Shown here: one piece after another, positions 12,255 to 23,044 of the stretch
Position numbering within the stretch: position 1 is the first letter of the stretch
Layout of the letters: every line of letters begins with the position of its first letter
Program-made: the position numbers and the translations under genes
The notes under the pieces: model-generated
The model's database searches: none
Told to the model about the DNA's origin: nothing
What the model saw: only the letters and a program-made list of their open reading frames with translations
Assembly (NCBI RefSeq): GCF_964275005.1
Contig: NC_092699.1
Coordinates: forward strand, 22,058,333-22,122,332
DNA: 64,000 bases
Direction of reading: 5' to 3'
Source of the DNA: Diadema setosum
Lineage: Eukaryota; Echinodermata; Echinoidea; Diadematoida; Diadematidae

Positions 12255-12522
12255 GTATTGTATATTGCTGCTACATGTTAATTTTATAAAGTAAAGGCGT
12301 CTATTCTCACAAGCTTCTCCCTCTGCGTGTATTATATTTTGAATGATGCCGTCACGAATTGTGTTTGTGGTAATGACAGAGATGTGATGACGATTTGGCC
12401 GTTTTGCTGAATTACTTGTACAGAACATCCTTGTTTCTATGGCAATTGCTTGTTTCTGAAGATGTCTTACTACCCAGAGGGAATCTCTTGATGTAGAAAA
12501 CATGTCCATCTTGACAGCGTTC
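12255..12522 (-). CDS. possible terminal exon, minus strand (unrecognised)
   Basis: On the minus strand a pyrimidine-rich tract and AGCACAG acceptor precede an open frame of 89 codons that starts NAVKMDMFSTSRDSLW and runs to a stop at 12252-12254. I do not recognise the family. It could be a last exon of a minus-strand gene whose first exon is the candidate at 16493-16654, but no connecting exons were found. It may equally be chance. Confidence 0.2.
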
Positions 12523-12872
12523 TGTGCTATTTGGGCAATAAGAAATGAAAGATGGAGGTTATAAAGTCAACCTCATCCAAGTCAACCTAAGCTGAAGGAA
12601 AATTTTACCCCTGGATGGATGTAAACTTATGTTAAATCTATTGTGTATGTCAAAATTTATTCATGAAAGTCAAAGGATTTTCTCCAAGCTCTTTGGATCT
12701 GATGAAGGGGAGGTTGACTGTAATTCCATCTTCCCGCAATTCGTTTTGTTTTATGCAAGTGGTATGTGGCACACTGGAGAGTTTTACAAAGGTCTGTATT
12801 CCTCGCACACAATGTCTTACCTTCAATATCCATCTTGATCCAGGTGTACATATATGCTAGTACAATGTAATG

Positions 12873-13434
12873 CAGGGTGCTACATAACTTCACTTTGCCA
12901 CTTGCCCAGTCAGGCAGGCAGATTTTCACATTTGCTGCAAAACAAATGCCCGAAAAGAAAGTCCCAAATATAACGAAATAAATCTAGTAAGGGTTTAATA
13001 AAACACAATCATCTGAATAAACAGCACAAATTCTATTGTATTGCCTACTTCAACACAATCGTCAATGAAGTAACAAACTTGGTCTGATCAAGTGTTGCTG
13101 TTTGCACTGGGGCTTCTTCATGTAAGTGTTGGAAAGTTGTTGAAATGAGATTTACAACTGTACTAGCCCAACCAGACACTGTTAGTATGCTACTATGGCG
13201 ACTGGCTTGTGCATAGTTACAACTGTACATGTACTGTATAAAGTGTGTTGCATTACTTAACAGCCATTATCTTTGGGCTTCTCTATGGCTGACTTTCTGC
13301 ATTTTTGTTGGGGGAATAAGTGAAAAAAGATGGCTTCAAAACTTTTTGCTTGCCCACTTTGGGCCAGCATTTGTTCACCCGGGCAAGTTCATTGTTCACT
13401 CGTGCAATCGGGCAAGTGCTTATGTAGCACCCTG
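12873..13434. mobile_element. TIR element with 5-bp TAATG duplication
   Basis: 562 bp bounded by CAGGGTGCTACATAA and its inverted complement, with TAATG directly repeated at 12868-12872 and 13435-13439. CTTGCCC/GGGCAAG modules recur near both ends. No transposase frame. The termini look hAT- or PIF-like, but a 5-bp duplication does not settle the superfamily. Confidence 0.75.
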
Positions 13435-13439
13435 TAATG

Positions 13440-15037
13440 TTGGGTAATGATGGCAGGGTCCCTCGGGAAGGGCAGTGCATATGTTTATACAGACAAGGTA
13501 ATAGATACATTTTTAGCATAAAGTTTACGATTAAAATGTACTCCCTTTGTTTTTAAATTTCCCAGATTTAAATCTGAATTCACTCATAAATACCAATAGG
13601 TTTTCTGCTTGTAATGTAACAGTCTAATCTGTAGTATGTGCACATAATACATGTAGTTTCCATCTTGGTTGCTTGTACTTCTAACCACTAAAACATAGTT
13701 TCAGACTTGATTCACCTTGACATGATAGAATTTTATTTCATTCTGAAATTTGCAACATTTTTTTTTTTTTTAAAGGACAAATATTACGGTTCAAATATAG
13801 TTACAGACAAGACATATTGGCAAGTTCAAGTGATGAGAACTACTTTGTATGTGATAGCAAATTGTAATGTATAATGAATGCTGTTGCACACAAAAAAAAA
13901 AGTGCAACCATCACTGTTCCCCCTACTTTCTGTAGTTTACCCTGGCAGAAGGCAATTTGGGATTCTGGTCAAACTGAGATGCATACATTGCGGTTAAAAC
14001 CATCTGGCTCGCAGTGTTACATGTTTCAAAAATCACCCGCTGAAGTACTGTGCCAAATAATTCTTGCCTAAAGTAGACAAAAGTGATTACTTTGAATTAC
14101 TTCAATGACAGTTGATAAACACAAGCAAAAGCTCAGTAAAATTGTCAGTAACATCGATCGAATACTGAGAAGTAATGATCATTTAAAGATAAACATGTCA
14201 GCCTACATGGTGTTTTAGCTCTAAACAGGTCTTCGGGACACATGATTCACGTCACCTGCATTTGTTACACTCTGACTTTAATTTGATTTTTGCAAAACAG
14301 TGTATGTACATGTACTTTTTTCAATAAATTTTTATGACATACTGCCAATAGTCTATTTCTTTTCTCTTTTGTTTGTATTGATCGAAATTAATGAGGATTA
14401 TAACTTGGGGAACCTTACTACTGATGGTTATGTTATATCTGGGAGCAATGCATTTAGAGAAATAGTATTATATCAGAGAAACAAATGAGTCCCACATTCA
14501 TGAAAATTAAATAATGATAGGAGTATCTACAGTAAGATCCACTGGCACCAGTGACCTTTTCCTGAACCCTAAACCACATGACTGTCACATCAGCTGAACT
14601 CACCCTTCATATTTTTGCTCTTTCAAGATCTTGCTCATCTCAACGTTTTAGAAAGGAATAGACAAAATTATTGAGCCAACATCAGATCACAATATCATGC
14701 ATATATTTGGAGAGAGCCATGAAGGGAACAATTATATCATGTTAAAATGACAGTTTGAACGCCTAGAAATTCAAATGTTTATAGATGATGCGGAGCTGCA
14801 CACTACCCCATTTTTTTTCCTACTGGTCCAACCTGTCACTTGGACTGGTAGGAACCCAGTTTTTCTATCTTTTACTAGTCCATTCCTGAAAAAATTACAG
14901 TGATTTGTACTGGTCAGGGACTGTCAGACCAGTGCCAGTGTGCAGCATTGGATGATGTCAGTGACATGACCCTGTCATGGGATTCTCATAGAACACCACA
15001 TTGGCTGCTTTAGGGTGCTGCTAGATCATCACTTGTA
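13440..15037. other. intergenic, possible small MITE remnant
   Basis: Mostly featureless. The stretch 14792-14948 has inverted ends GCTGCACACT/AGTGTGCAGC and an internal hairpin (TACTGGTCCAA ... TTGGACTGGTA), suggesting a small worn TIR element. No flanking duplication was found. Confidence 0.4.
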
Positions 15038-16276
15038 CAGTGAAACCCCGTTATAACGAGTTCGGTTATAACGAGGAACCGCTTATAACGAGGTGATCGC
15101 GTCGGTCCCGTTTTCCTTTGCGAGTAAACCTATGGCAAAACGAATCGGTTGTAACGAGTTCGGTTATAACGAGATTCCGGTTATAACGAGGACATTTTCG
15201 GCGCATCATGATAAAGAAAAACATAAGAAATTTGATCGGATATAACGAGGTACCATTTCTTGACTTGCCGCTTTTCAAACACGAGACAAATGAAACATTG
15301 AAAATCGAATTCACGCTATCCATGCCTTTTTCCCGTTTTGCAGAGAACGGTTCCTTCCATGTTTTCTTTTAAACCACGCAAAAAAAAAAAACAACCCACA
15401 TTAATACCATTCGATATTCCTACTAAATTATTAAACATAATCACTCGATTTTCTTTTTCGCGAGATCACACGCGTGCGTAATGTTATAGGTCAGACCACA
15501 TCATCGCGATCTCGACGGTTGACAGTAGCGTAAAAATAGTTGAATAACGCATGTTAAGCTACTTAGTCGGTGTTCAGAAAAAGAAACAAACGCATTTAAA
15601 AATTTGAATAGATCTGGGTTTGTTCATTATCACAATCTTAACAACGCATTTCACAATGAAGATTTTCTTTCTTTCAGAATGGTCTATGAGGAACAAATCT
15701 GCGTAAAAAGGATCACAACCTTCTAAATTCAATCCTGTCGCTTATTTTTCAAGAACGGATGAACAAAACGCGAAGAGATTTTCGGAAGAAAATAAACATC
15801 GCATTTTAATCCTTTCGGGCGCAACGATCATACATTGTATAAGAATACAGCCGAAATGATTCATGAAATTATCGCATTCCCGCTTGACACCAACAGCGTA
15901 AAATACCTCGCAAGTTACGGTAAACAACGCATTTCATACAATGTGATTTTAATATAATATAGGCCTATACTTCTCAAGAACATAAGGTGCACTATTATGC
16001 GAAGAGATTTTCGGAAGAAAAATAAAGAATTAACCTATTTCAACCCCGACTTTTTCGCCTAATTCACAAATAATTTCCCTTTATTCTCTCGATAATAATG
16101 ATCCATAATTGTGTAATAACAGCGCAAAGGATGTTCTTAACTTTCATTGTTGGGTATATTATGACGTCGTGCTTATGTTTTTCTTTGTTTTTGATGCGTA
16201 CGGTTATAACGAGGTACCGGTTATAACGAGGTAATATCGGCGGTCCCACGGACCTCGTTATAACGGGGTTTCACTG
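15038..16276. mobile_element. pogo-like non-autonomous element, 1,239 bp
   Basis: Identical 23-bp inverted termini starting CAGTGAAACCCCGTTATAAC, flanked by TA (15036-15037, 16277-16278). GGTTATAACGAG modules are repeated in both subterminal zones (about six on the left, three on the right). The interior has no transposase and no long frame. Outside the TA the flanks ACTTG and CAAGT are complementary, so the empty target was the palindrome ACTTGTACAAGT. Confidence 0.9.
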
Positions 16277-16492
16277 TACAAGTTTGCCTTATATGCAAAA
16301 GCTTCTGTTTCTATCTTCCTCTTTATATTCTACAAACGTTTGTGAACAGGAAATGTACCACTTATATGTACAAAAGAGCATGGTGCATATACAACATTGC
16401 AGTAAATGTCTGTGATACAGGTGAGGACTATGCTACAATTTGTGAGACAGGCTTCAAATGTGACAATGTTGGCTTTTGAGAAATGACATAAA

Positions 16493-16654
16493 TCAAAATG
16501 AAACAGGTGACCTGTCGCACACTTCTACTTGGACTTCTCTTTCCGTTTCCCCGCTTTCCTTGATGTCACCTGCGTACTTTCTGGCTGTTCGTAGACACGT
16601 GGCTCTAGTCGCGGCTTCTGCCATTGCACTGGATTTCTTCTGTACATTGGCCAT
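16493..16654 (-). CDS. candidate first coding exon or small ORF, minus strand
   Basis: On the minus strand a start codon sits in a perfect vertebrate-type Kozak context (GCCGCCATGG) and opens 53 codons (MANVQKKSSAMAEAATRA...). Composition is Ala/Glu/Lys-rich and GC-richer than its surroundings. Possible donors are ACGCAG|GTGACA and GCGACAG|GTCACC. I do not recognise the family. Following exons would lie at lower coordinates, beyond the pogo-like element, and were not found. It could be a first exon, a retro-copied fragment, or chance. Confidence 0.35.
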   Translation of the reverse strand: MANVQKKSSAMAEAATRATCLRTARKYAGDIKESGETEREVQVEVCDRSPVSF

Positions 16655-17116
16655 GGCGGCAGTGTCAACTTGAATAGATTAAAGAAAAATAACTTATATT
16701 AACAGATGTGAGTACTTTGAGCATCATGGCAGAATGATGCCACACAAGAAGATATTGCTACATGTATTATAATTCCTATCAATCATTATTATCATCATTC
16801 TTGCTATCTATATAACTGTAATATTTTCTCAGTCAAGGACAAGGGGGAAAGAAATACAATAGGTAGAAGAAAATTTCTCTGCAGACATTTTGTAGGGTTT
16901 TTCTTTTTTCCCCATATGAAAATATATCATAATTTCAGAATGTGACCCTTTGCCTTTGATCTTAATCTTACCCTTAGAAACTAATCAACAAAGTGCTCTG
17001 TTACAGTTTCCAAGTATTTTGATGTCTATTATAGGCATTAAAATAGCACTGCACTTTTTTTTCTTTAACTTAATTCTGCCAAGTAAAATTCCATCAGGTA
17101 AAAGAATGCAGTTGAA

Positions 17117-17200
17117 ATAATAATAATAATAATAATAATAATAATTGCATTTATATGGCGCTTCATACTGACGTTTCTAAGCGCACTTTGCTACTCATAC
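17117..17200 (-). mobile_element. short LINE/SINE tail with (TAA)n
   Basis: A (TAA)n run of about nine units is followed by TTGCATTTATATGGCGCTTC. Read on the minus strand this is the GCGC...ATATAAATGCAA(TTA)n ending common to L2-like LINEs and SINEs. Confidence 0.55.
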
Positions 17201-17396
17201 AAATAGATTAGAAAACACAATAACATTAACAAAATCAGCGTTAACAGTAACAAAAGAAGAAGAAAGAAAAGAAAAGAAAAGAAAAATACATGTGATACAA
17301 TGGTACAATAATTGATAACTGTGTGCGCCTCCAGGAGAAAAAAAAATAATACAACCTGACTCCAACGGTGTAGCCAGGATTTCATCTTAGGGGGGG

Positions 17397-19110
17397 GGGG
17401 GGGGGGAGGGAGCGAAGCGAGCGGAGCGAGCGAGGGGGGGGGGAGGGTGTGGGAGGGGGTTGTCCCCCCTCCCACGGTAAGAACTTTTTGCATTTTGATG
17501 TTGTAAATGGTGCAATTTGATGCATGTTTTTGCGCATTTTATCGACGTGAAACAGTCCCACTTGTTTAAGGTAGCAGTTTATTTTGATGTCGATTATTAT
17601 TGAACAATTTGCCTGTAAAATGGTATAATTTAAATACCCTTCTTGTATCAATTCTTTTCACTGAATCATGAACGCGACTGAACCCGACCGAGCGGAGCGA
17701 GCGAGGGGGAGGGGAGGGTGTGGGAGGGGGGTGTCCCCCCTCCCACGGTGAGAACTTTTTGCATTTTGATGTTGCAAATAGTGCAATTTGATGCTTGTTT
17801 TTGCGCGTTTTATCGACGTGAAACAGTCCCACTTGTTTAAGGTAGCAGTAAATTTTAGTGTAGATTATTATTGAACAATTTGCCTATAAAATGGTATCAT
17901 TTAAATACACTTCTAGTATCAATTCTTTTCACTGAAAATCATGAACGCGACTGAACCCGAGAGAGCGGAGAGAGCAAAGGGGGAGGGGAGGGTGTGGGAG
18001 GGGGATGTCCCCCCTCCCACGGTAAGAACTTTTTGCGTTTTGATGTTGCAAATGGTGCAATTTGATGCATGTTTTTGCGTGTTTTAACGAGTTGAAACAG
18101 TCCCACTTGTTTAAGGTTGCAGTATACTTTACTGTAGATTATCATTGAACAATTTGCCTATAATATGGTATGATTTAAATACACTTCTTGTATTAATTTT
18201 TTTCACTGAATATCATGAACGCGACTGAACCCGAGCGAACGGAGCGAGCGCGGGGGGAGTGGAGGGTGTGGGAGGGGGTGTCCCCCCTCCCACGGTAAGA
18301 ACTTTTTGCATTTTGATGTTGCAAATGGTGCAATTTGATGCATGTTTTTGCGCGTTTTATCGACGTGAAACAGTCCCACTTGTTTAACCCGTTGAGGACG
18401 AGTCCCGAGTATACTCGGGCAGGGGTCTATGGGAAATGCGTGTTGTAGCAAAATCAGTCCGTCCTCAACGGGTTAAGGTAGCAGTATATTTGGTGTAGAT
18501 TATTATTGAAAAATTTGCCTATAAAATGGTATCATTTAAATACACTTCTAGTATTAATTCTTTTCACTGAATATCATGAACGCGACTGAACCCGAGCGAG
18601 CGGAGCGAGCGAAGGGGGAGGGGAGGGTGTGGGAGGGGGTGTCCCCCCTCCCACGGTAAGAACTTTTTGCATTTTGATGTTGCAAATGGTGCAATTTGAT
18701 GCATGTTTTTGCGTGATTTAACGAGTTGAAACAGTCCCACTTGTTTAAGGTTGCAGTATATCTTGATGTAGATTATCATTGAACAATTTGCCTGTAATAT
18801 GGCATGATTTAAATACACTTCTTTTATTAATTTTTTTTACTGAATATCATGAACGCGACTGAACCCGAACGAGCGGAGCGAGCGAGGGGGGAGGGGAAGG
18901 TGTGGGAGAACTTTTTGCATTTTGATGTTGCAAATGGTGCAATTTGATGCATGTTTTTGCGTGTTTTAACGAGTTGAAACAGTCCCACTTGTTTAAGGTT
19001 GCAGTATATTTTAGTGTAGATTATTATTGCACAATCTGCCTATAAAATGGTATCTTTTAAATAATCTTCTTGTATTAATTCTTACACTGAATATCATGAA
19101 CGCTGTCTGT
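17397..19110. repeat. six-copy satellite-like tandem array, about 273-bp unit
   Basis: The landmark GAACTTTTTGCATTTTGATG recurs at 17481, 17752, 18026, 18299, 18660 and 18908 (the 18026 copy reads GCGTTTT); spacings are 271, 274, 273, 361 and 248. Each unit has a GAGCGAGCGGAGCGAGCG tract and a GGGAGGGGG / CCCCCCTCCC inverted pair. The 361 spacing is explained by an inserted MITE; the 248 by loss of the CCCCCC part. Confidence 0.95.
18388..18472. mobile_element. 85-bp TTAA-flanked MITE nested in satellite copy 4
   Basis: Perfect 13-bp inverted ends (CCCGTTGAGGACG / CGTCCTCAACGGG) and TTAA on each side (18384-18387, 18473-18476). The five other satellite copies show the empty site TTTAAGG. It contains a 16-bp palindrome CCCGAGTATACTCGGG. 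CCC...GGG termini with TTAA fit a piggyBac-type MITE. Confidence 0.92.
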
Positions 19111-19353
19111 TCAGCAATCAAACAGAAAAAGCATGCACACGAGGGTGTAGATATAGGGGCATATCCCCTGCCACACAACGTGATTTTGTGTTTTCAGACC
19201 TGAAATTCAGCGATCTAGTGCAAATTTTTGGTGCAATACTTTTTCATCGAAGTGTTAAAATCACGGAATTTAGCTCTTATTCCGAATGTGCACCATCTGT
19301 GTGTATGTATAAAGTCTAGTGAGGTAGAGCTTAGGGGAAGGGGGATGTTGCGA

Positions 19354-19571
19354 CACAGATTGTCGCCCCTACACGGATTGTCGCCTCCTGCTCGGGGCGA
19401 CAATCCGTGACGGGCGCTGGCGGCACGGATTGTCGCCCCCTACACGGATTGTCGCCTGGCGACAATCCGTGACGCTTGTGCAGTTCCCAGTTTTTGACCT
19501 CGAAGGCGACAATCCGTGTTGGCAAAAAAATTGTTGCGACACGGATTGTCGCCCCGTCACAGATTGTCGCC
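19354..19571. repeat. cluster of 14-bp module CACGGATTGTCGCC, left arm
   Basis: Nine copies of CACGGATTGTCGCC or its complement GGCGACAATCCGTG in both orientations (for example 19396-19409, 19443-19456, 19458-19471, 19505-19518, 19540-19553), two with CACAG. Part of it is inverted at 21536-21640. Confidence 0.92.
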
Positions 19572-19631
19572 CCGGGCTCGGGGTGGTTCCTCCGGTGTTA
19601 AGCTTTGGTGGGATGGGTATGACTGGTAAGT

Positions 19632-19632
<1 letters not shown>

Positions 19633-19667
<35 letters not shown>

Positions 19668-19751
19668 TGTGTGTGTGTGTATTGTGAGCTGCATGATATG
19701 TGATGTGTATGATTTGTTGTGTGTGTGTGTTGTGTGTGTGTGTGTGTGTGT
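19633..19751. repeat. (TG)n microsatellites
   Basis: Two long TG runs (19633-19680 and about 19717-19751) separated by a TG-rich spacer. Any reading frame here is low complexity and not a gene. Confidence 0.95.
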
Positions 19752-20846
19752 TTGGAGTATAATAATACAATATGTAGAAACTGTGCATGTGTGGTGGTCA
19801 TAGTGGTAGTGGTTTGTTTGTCTGTGTGTATACGTGTGCCTGTATGCTTACGTGTGTATGTGGAATATAGCGGCGCTACTGTGGCAATACAAACGCGCCT
19901 TCAGAGTGTATGAGCACGTGTTAAAAAAAATCACACCAGCGTTGATCTAAAAATAGCATGGGTGTGTGAACCAATATCAGCGGTGAGGCAGGCTAGGCGA
20001 GAGAGAGACCGAGAGAAAATACATACGAGGGAGGTACCCTCCCCAAATGTTATTTGTCTTTGTTCATTTTTCACTGCAGTCATTTTCTTCCATCAGTCTT
20101 ATAAACTAGAACGTCCATACCACTATTCTTTGTCCCAGAATAGGTTTGGCATGCTTTATGCATGAGCGAATAATTTCCACACGCCGTAAAAAAATTGTCA
20201 ATCGTTAGTTGATTTTAGCACAAACGAACTGCCATTGCACACCGCTAATACATACGTAATACAAACAAACACCAAGTAACACTCAAACAAATCCTCATAA
20301 TGCAAATAAACCAACTCAACACTTTTTTAATTGATATTCATTGATTTCATTCAAATCATTCATAAATCGACTCATTCTGGGTGTAACATGAAAAAAAAAA
20401 GTTACAAATGGCAATTCGAAACAGAAACAAATCCATTTGTCAATTTATACCACAAATAATCTCACTTCAACATAGATAACTCGATTGTAGACCAACCCTA
20501 CGAACAATTTCTTCACGAGAAAGTTTTGACGTGTAGGGCCCTACCAAACCTATATTCCTTGAATACATTGGTTTGGATCATGTAACACCTTCTTACTTAC
20601 AAGGGCATATACATAAAAAAAACACAAATATATTACACGAATCTAGAAATCTGTCATAAAAAACCCGACCACCCCCTCCCCTCCACATCCGAAACAAATC
20701 TAGGGCCTACATCTATCCTAAATATTAAATCCTACCAACATCTGTCATACCATTTATAACTATCCTTCTTCAAATCCAATCCCTAACCCACCAACCCCTG
20801 ATGAAACAAAACCTAAATCATCCCACACCCACATTCACCAACCCAA

Positions 20847-20849
<3 letters not shown>

Positions 20850-20886
<37 letters not shown>

Positions 20887-21070
20887 ACGAAGGTTCCGTT
20901 ATTCCGAAGTTTCGTTTTTTCCGAGGCTTCATTTTAATATCCGAAACACACAATTCCCTATACCTAGAGGTTCGTTGATCCAAAAATGAAATTCGGAATA
21001 ACGAACCTTCGGAATAATGAGCCTTCGGACGAATGAGCCTTCAGAGTAACAAACTTTTGCAATAACGAAA
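20850..21070. repeat. (AC)n run and TTCGGAATAACGA module block
   Basis: An AC run (20850-20888) is followed by GAAGGTTC, CTTCGGAATAACGAAC and related motifs in both orientations to about 21070. They form a diffuse palindromic module block inside the hAT-type element. Confidence 0.7.
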
Positions 21071-21320
21071 TGTAACCCCCTTCCCACATACCGACGCACA
21101 CCCGAACCGATACCACATTCCTTCCTGATGAAACGATTTCCCAATGTTGATAAATAAGACATAATGGACCGTATGCAGAAAAGCAGCATCTGCCCGCACG
21201 CAAGCTCCACTCCGAATTCATAATTATACAAATCAGCAACAGCTTACTAGTTATCCCTACCTATACGCGCAGCTAAAAAACACATACGCAAAAAACTGAC
21301 ATAATAAACACATTCTTCCA

Positions 21321-21321
<1 letters not shown>

Positions 21322-21362
<41 letters not shown>
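21322..21362. repeat. (CA)n microsatellite
   Basis: About 20 CA units; low complexity. Confidence 0.95.
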
Positions 21363-21367
<5 letters not shown>

Positions 21368-21535
21368 AACGGACACTAAATTATCATATGCACGCGCACA
21401 TACACACTTCCTTGAAACCTCACCATGACTTTTTACATGGCATGTTTGCATGGATGTAGCCATGTAAGTTATGTGTTAGTATTTCAATGATTATGTCCAG
21501 AACGATATTACCCAGCAAAATGTGCTTCGAGGGCG

Positions 21536-21640
21536 GGCGACAATCCGTGCCGCCAACGCCCGTCACGGATTGTCGCCCCGAGCAGGAGGCGACAATCCGT
21601 GTAGGGGCGACAATCCGTGTCGCAACAGGGGATTTCCCCT
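21536..21640. repeat. module cluster, right inverted arm
   Basis: Four copies of GGCGACAATCCGTG / complement at 21536-21549, 21564-21577, 21588-21601 and 21606-21619. The block is the near-exact reverse complement of about 19335-19437, giving a 2.1-kb-spaced inverted repeat within the composite element. Confidence 0.92.
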
Positions 21641-22190
21641 CCCGCTCGCGGAGCTTTTGCGTTTTTAGAATTGAAATAAAGCGATCTGGGTATAGCCACA
21701 GTCTACTTCTATGCATGGCGGAAGGGGGGGGGGTGGGCGAGCAGGGAGAAGGCGTGGGCGAGTGTTATCTCCACCCTTCCCTTCCGATGGAGCTTTTGCC
21801 TTTTTAAGGTTGAAATTGAGATATCTCGTATACGCATATTTAATGGAATCAACATTTGGGAAAGCACAAAAAAAAAAAAAAAAAACTAACTGATGGGGGG
21901 GGGGGACTGAGGGAGGAAAGGGTCGATTAAAAGGGGAAACTCCCCTTATACATGAGGGAACCTTGAGTTTTCGGAATATAAGTGATAAGTCTTGTGCACT
22001 CAGAATTATTCATAATTTTTGTGCAAATCTAAAAAGTGTACTAAGCTAGGGAAAGAGGCACAGAGGGGGAGGGTTTGGGAGGGGGTATCCCCCTCCCAAG
22101 CACAAGAGATTTTGCATATTTTGAATTGAAATTCAACGATCTGGTGCACACTTTGAGTGAAATATTCAAAAAAAAAATCTTATTTGATGA
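21640..22190. repeat. diverged satellite units
   Basis: Three related units around 21640, 21775 and 22065, each with GGAGGGGG / CCCCTCCC followed by GCTTTTGC or GATTTTGC, then a TTGAATTGAAATT-like tract. They look like older relatives of the 273-bp array. Confidence 0.65.
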
Positions 22191-22526
22191 AAGGTTGCAA
22201 AGGAGACCCGCTTCATGTGCATGCATACAGTATACACGCATTTTTTTTTTTCCGCCTCCCAAATCCCCGGTCCAAATCTTAGGGGGGGCGACCGCCCCCA
22301 TCGCCCCCCCCCCCCCCCCCCCCCCCCCCACCGGCTACGCCAGTGCCTGACTCAACTTACAATGCAGGAAAGCACAAATCCAGCACCAAGAATGTAAACG
22401 GTTTGCACAAACTGCTCACAGACATAACCCCAGATGAACCCGACAACCTTTTCAGAGGAAAGAAGAGGCAAAGAAAAAAAAAATTATGTGCACTCTTACA
22501 GTGACCATTATAATTATTCACTTTAA

Positions 22527-22912
22527 AGGGACTGTACAGTACTGGTTAAGGTGGGGATTCATGTTTTGAACATTCTTAAGTGAGATAATGAGAAACCTCT
22601 TATGAAATATGAAAGAGTGTGTCATTTTAAGAAGGATTCAACATTTATTTGATAAAAATTGGTTTTCAAATGGCCGAGATATCCAAAAAAGTGATAATAA
22701 TAATAAAAGGCGACATGCTACAACTTTATTAGGATCTCTTTGTTTTACCTTGTTTTTGGATATCTCAGCCATTTCAAAACCGATTTTCATCAAATAAACT
22801 TTTGATACCCATTAGAATTGCATGCCCTTTGACATCTCATAGAGTGGTTTCTGAATGTCTCGCAAAACGTTAAAAGCTAAATCCTCACCTCGACCAGAAC
22901 TGTACACACCCT
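22527..22912. mobile_element. foldback MITE, TTAA family 2 (best copy)
   Basis: 386 bp with ends AGGGACTGTACAGT and complement of AGGGTGTGTACAGT, flanked by TTAA (22523-22526, 22913-22916). Long inverted arms surround a centre of GATAATAATAATAAAAG. Copies at 7437 and 10226 show the family is old here. Confidence 0.87.
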
Positions 22913-23044
22913 TTAAAATCATAATCAATTATTTTGAAACCTTACAAGATCAAATATGTCTAAGGGTAAATGAGGATGCAAACAAGCAATGGAATAGTAC
23001 ACAGAATTTAACAGGAAAAAAAGAAATACAGTGCATATAAAAAA

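Larger units (their letters stand above)
17363..22345. mobile_element. hAT-type non-autonomous composite element, 4,983 bp
   Basis: Left end CAACGGTGTAGCCAGG and right end (inverted) CACTGGCGTAGCCGG match the hAT terminal style, and both are followed by an ATCTTAGGGGGG / CCCCCCTAAGAT pair. The perfect 8-bp direct repeat CCTGACTC lies at 17355-17362 and 22346-22353, the duplication size typical of hAT. No transposase is present. Inside are, in order, a six-copy satellite (with a nested MITE), inverted clusters of a 14-bp module, TG and AC microsatellites, a block of TTCGGAATAACGA motifs, and poly-G/poly-C tracts. Confidence 0.85.

Noticed and set aside
12657-12929. 90-codon minus-strand frame with good splice-like borders
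   Set aside because: Part of it lies in the TAATG-flanked TIR element (12873-13434) and reads that element's terminal repeat.
17191-18818. Family of minus-strand frames sharing KNMHQIAPFATSKCKK
   Set aside because: They are translations of the 273-bp satellite units, not a protein family.
19369-19788. 139-codon minus-strand frame
   Set aside because: Built from the GGCGACAATCCGTG modules and the TG microsatellite (His/Thr repeats).
19354-21619. CRISPR-like array
   Set aside because: Modules are short, in both orientations, unevenly spaced, in an animal genome with no cas genes.
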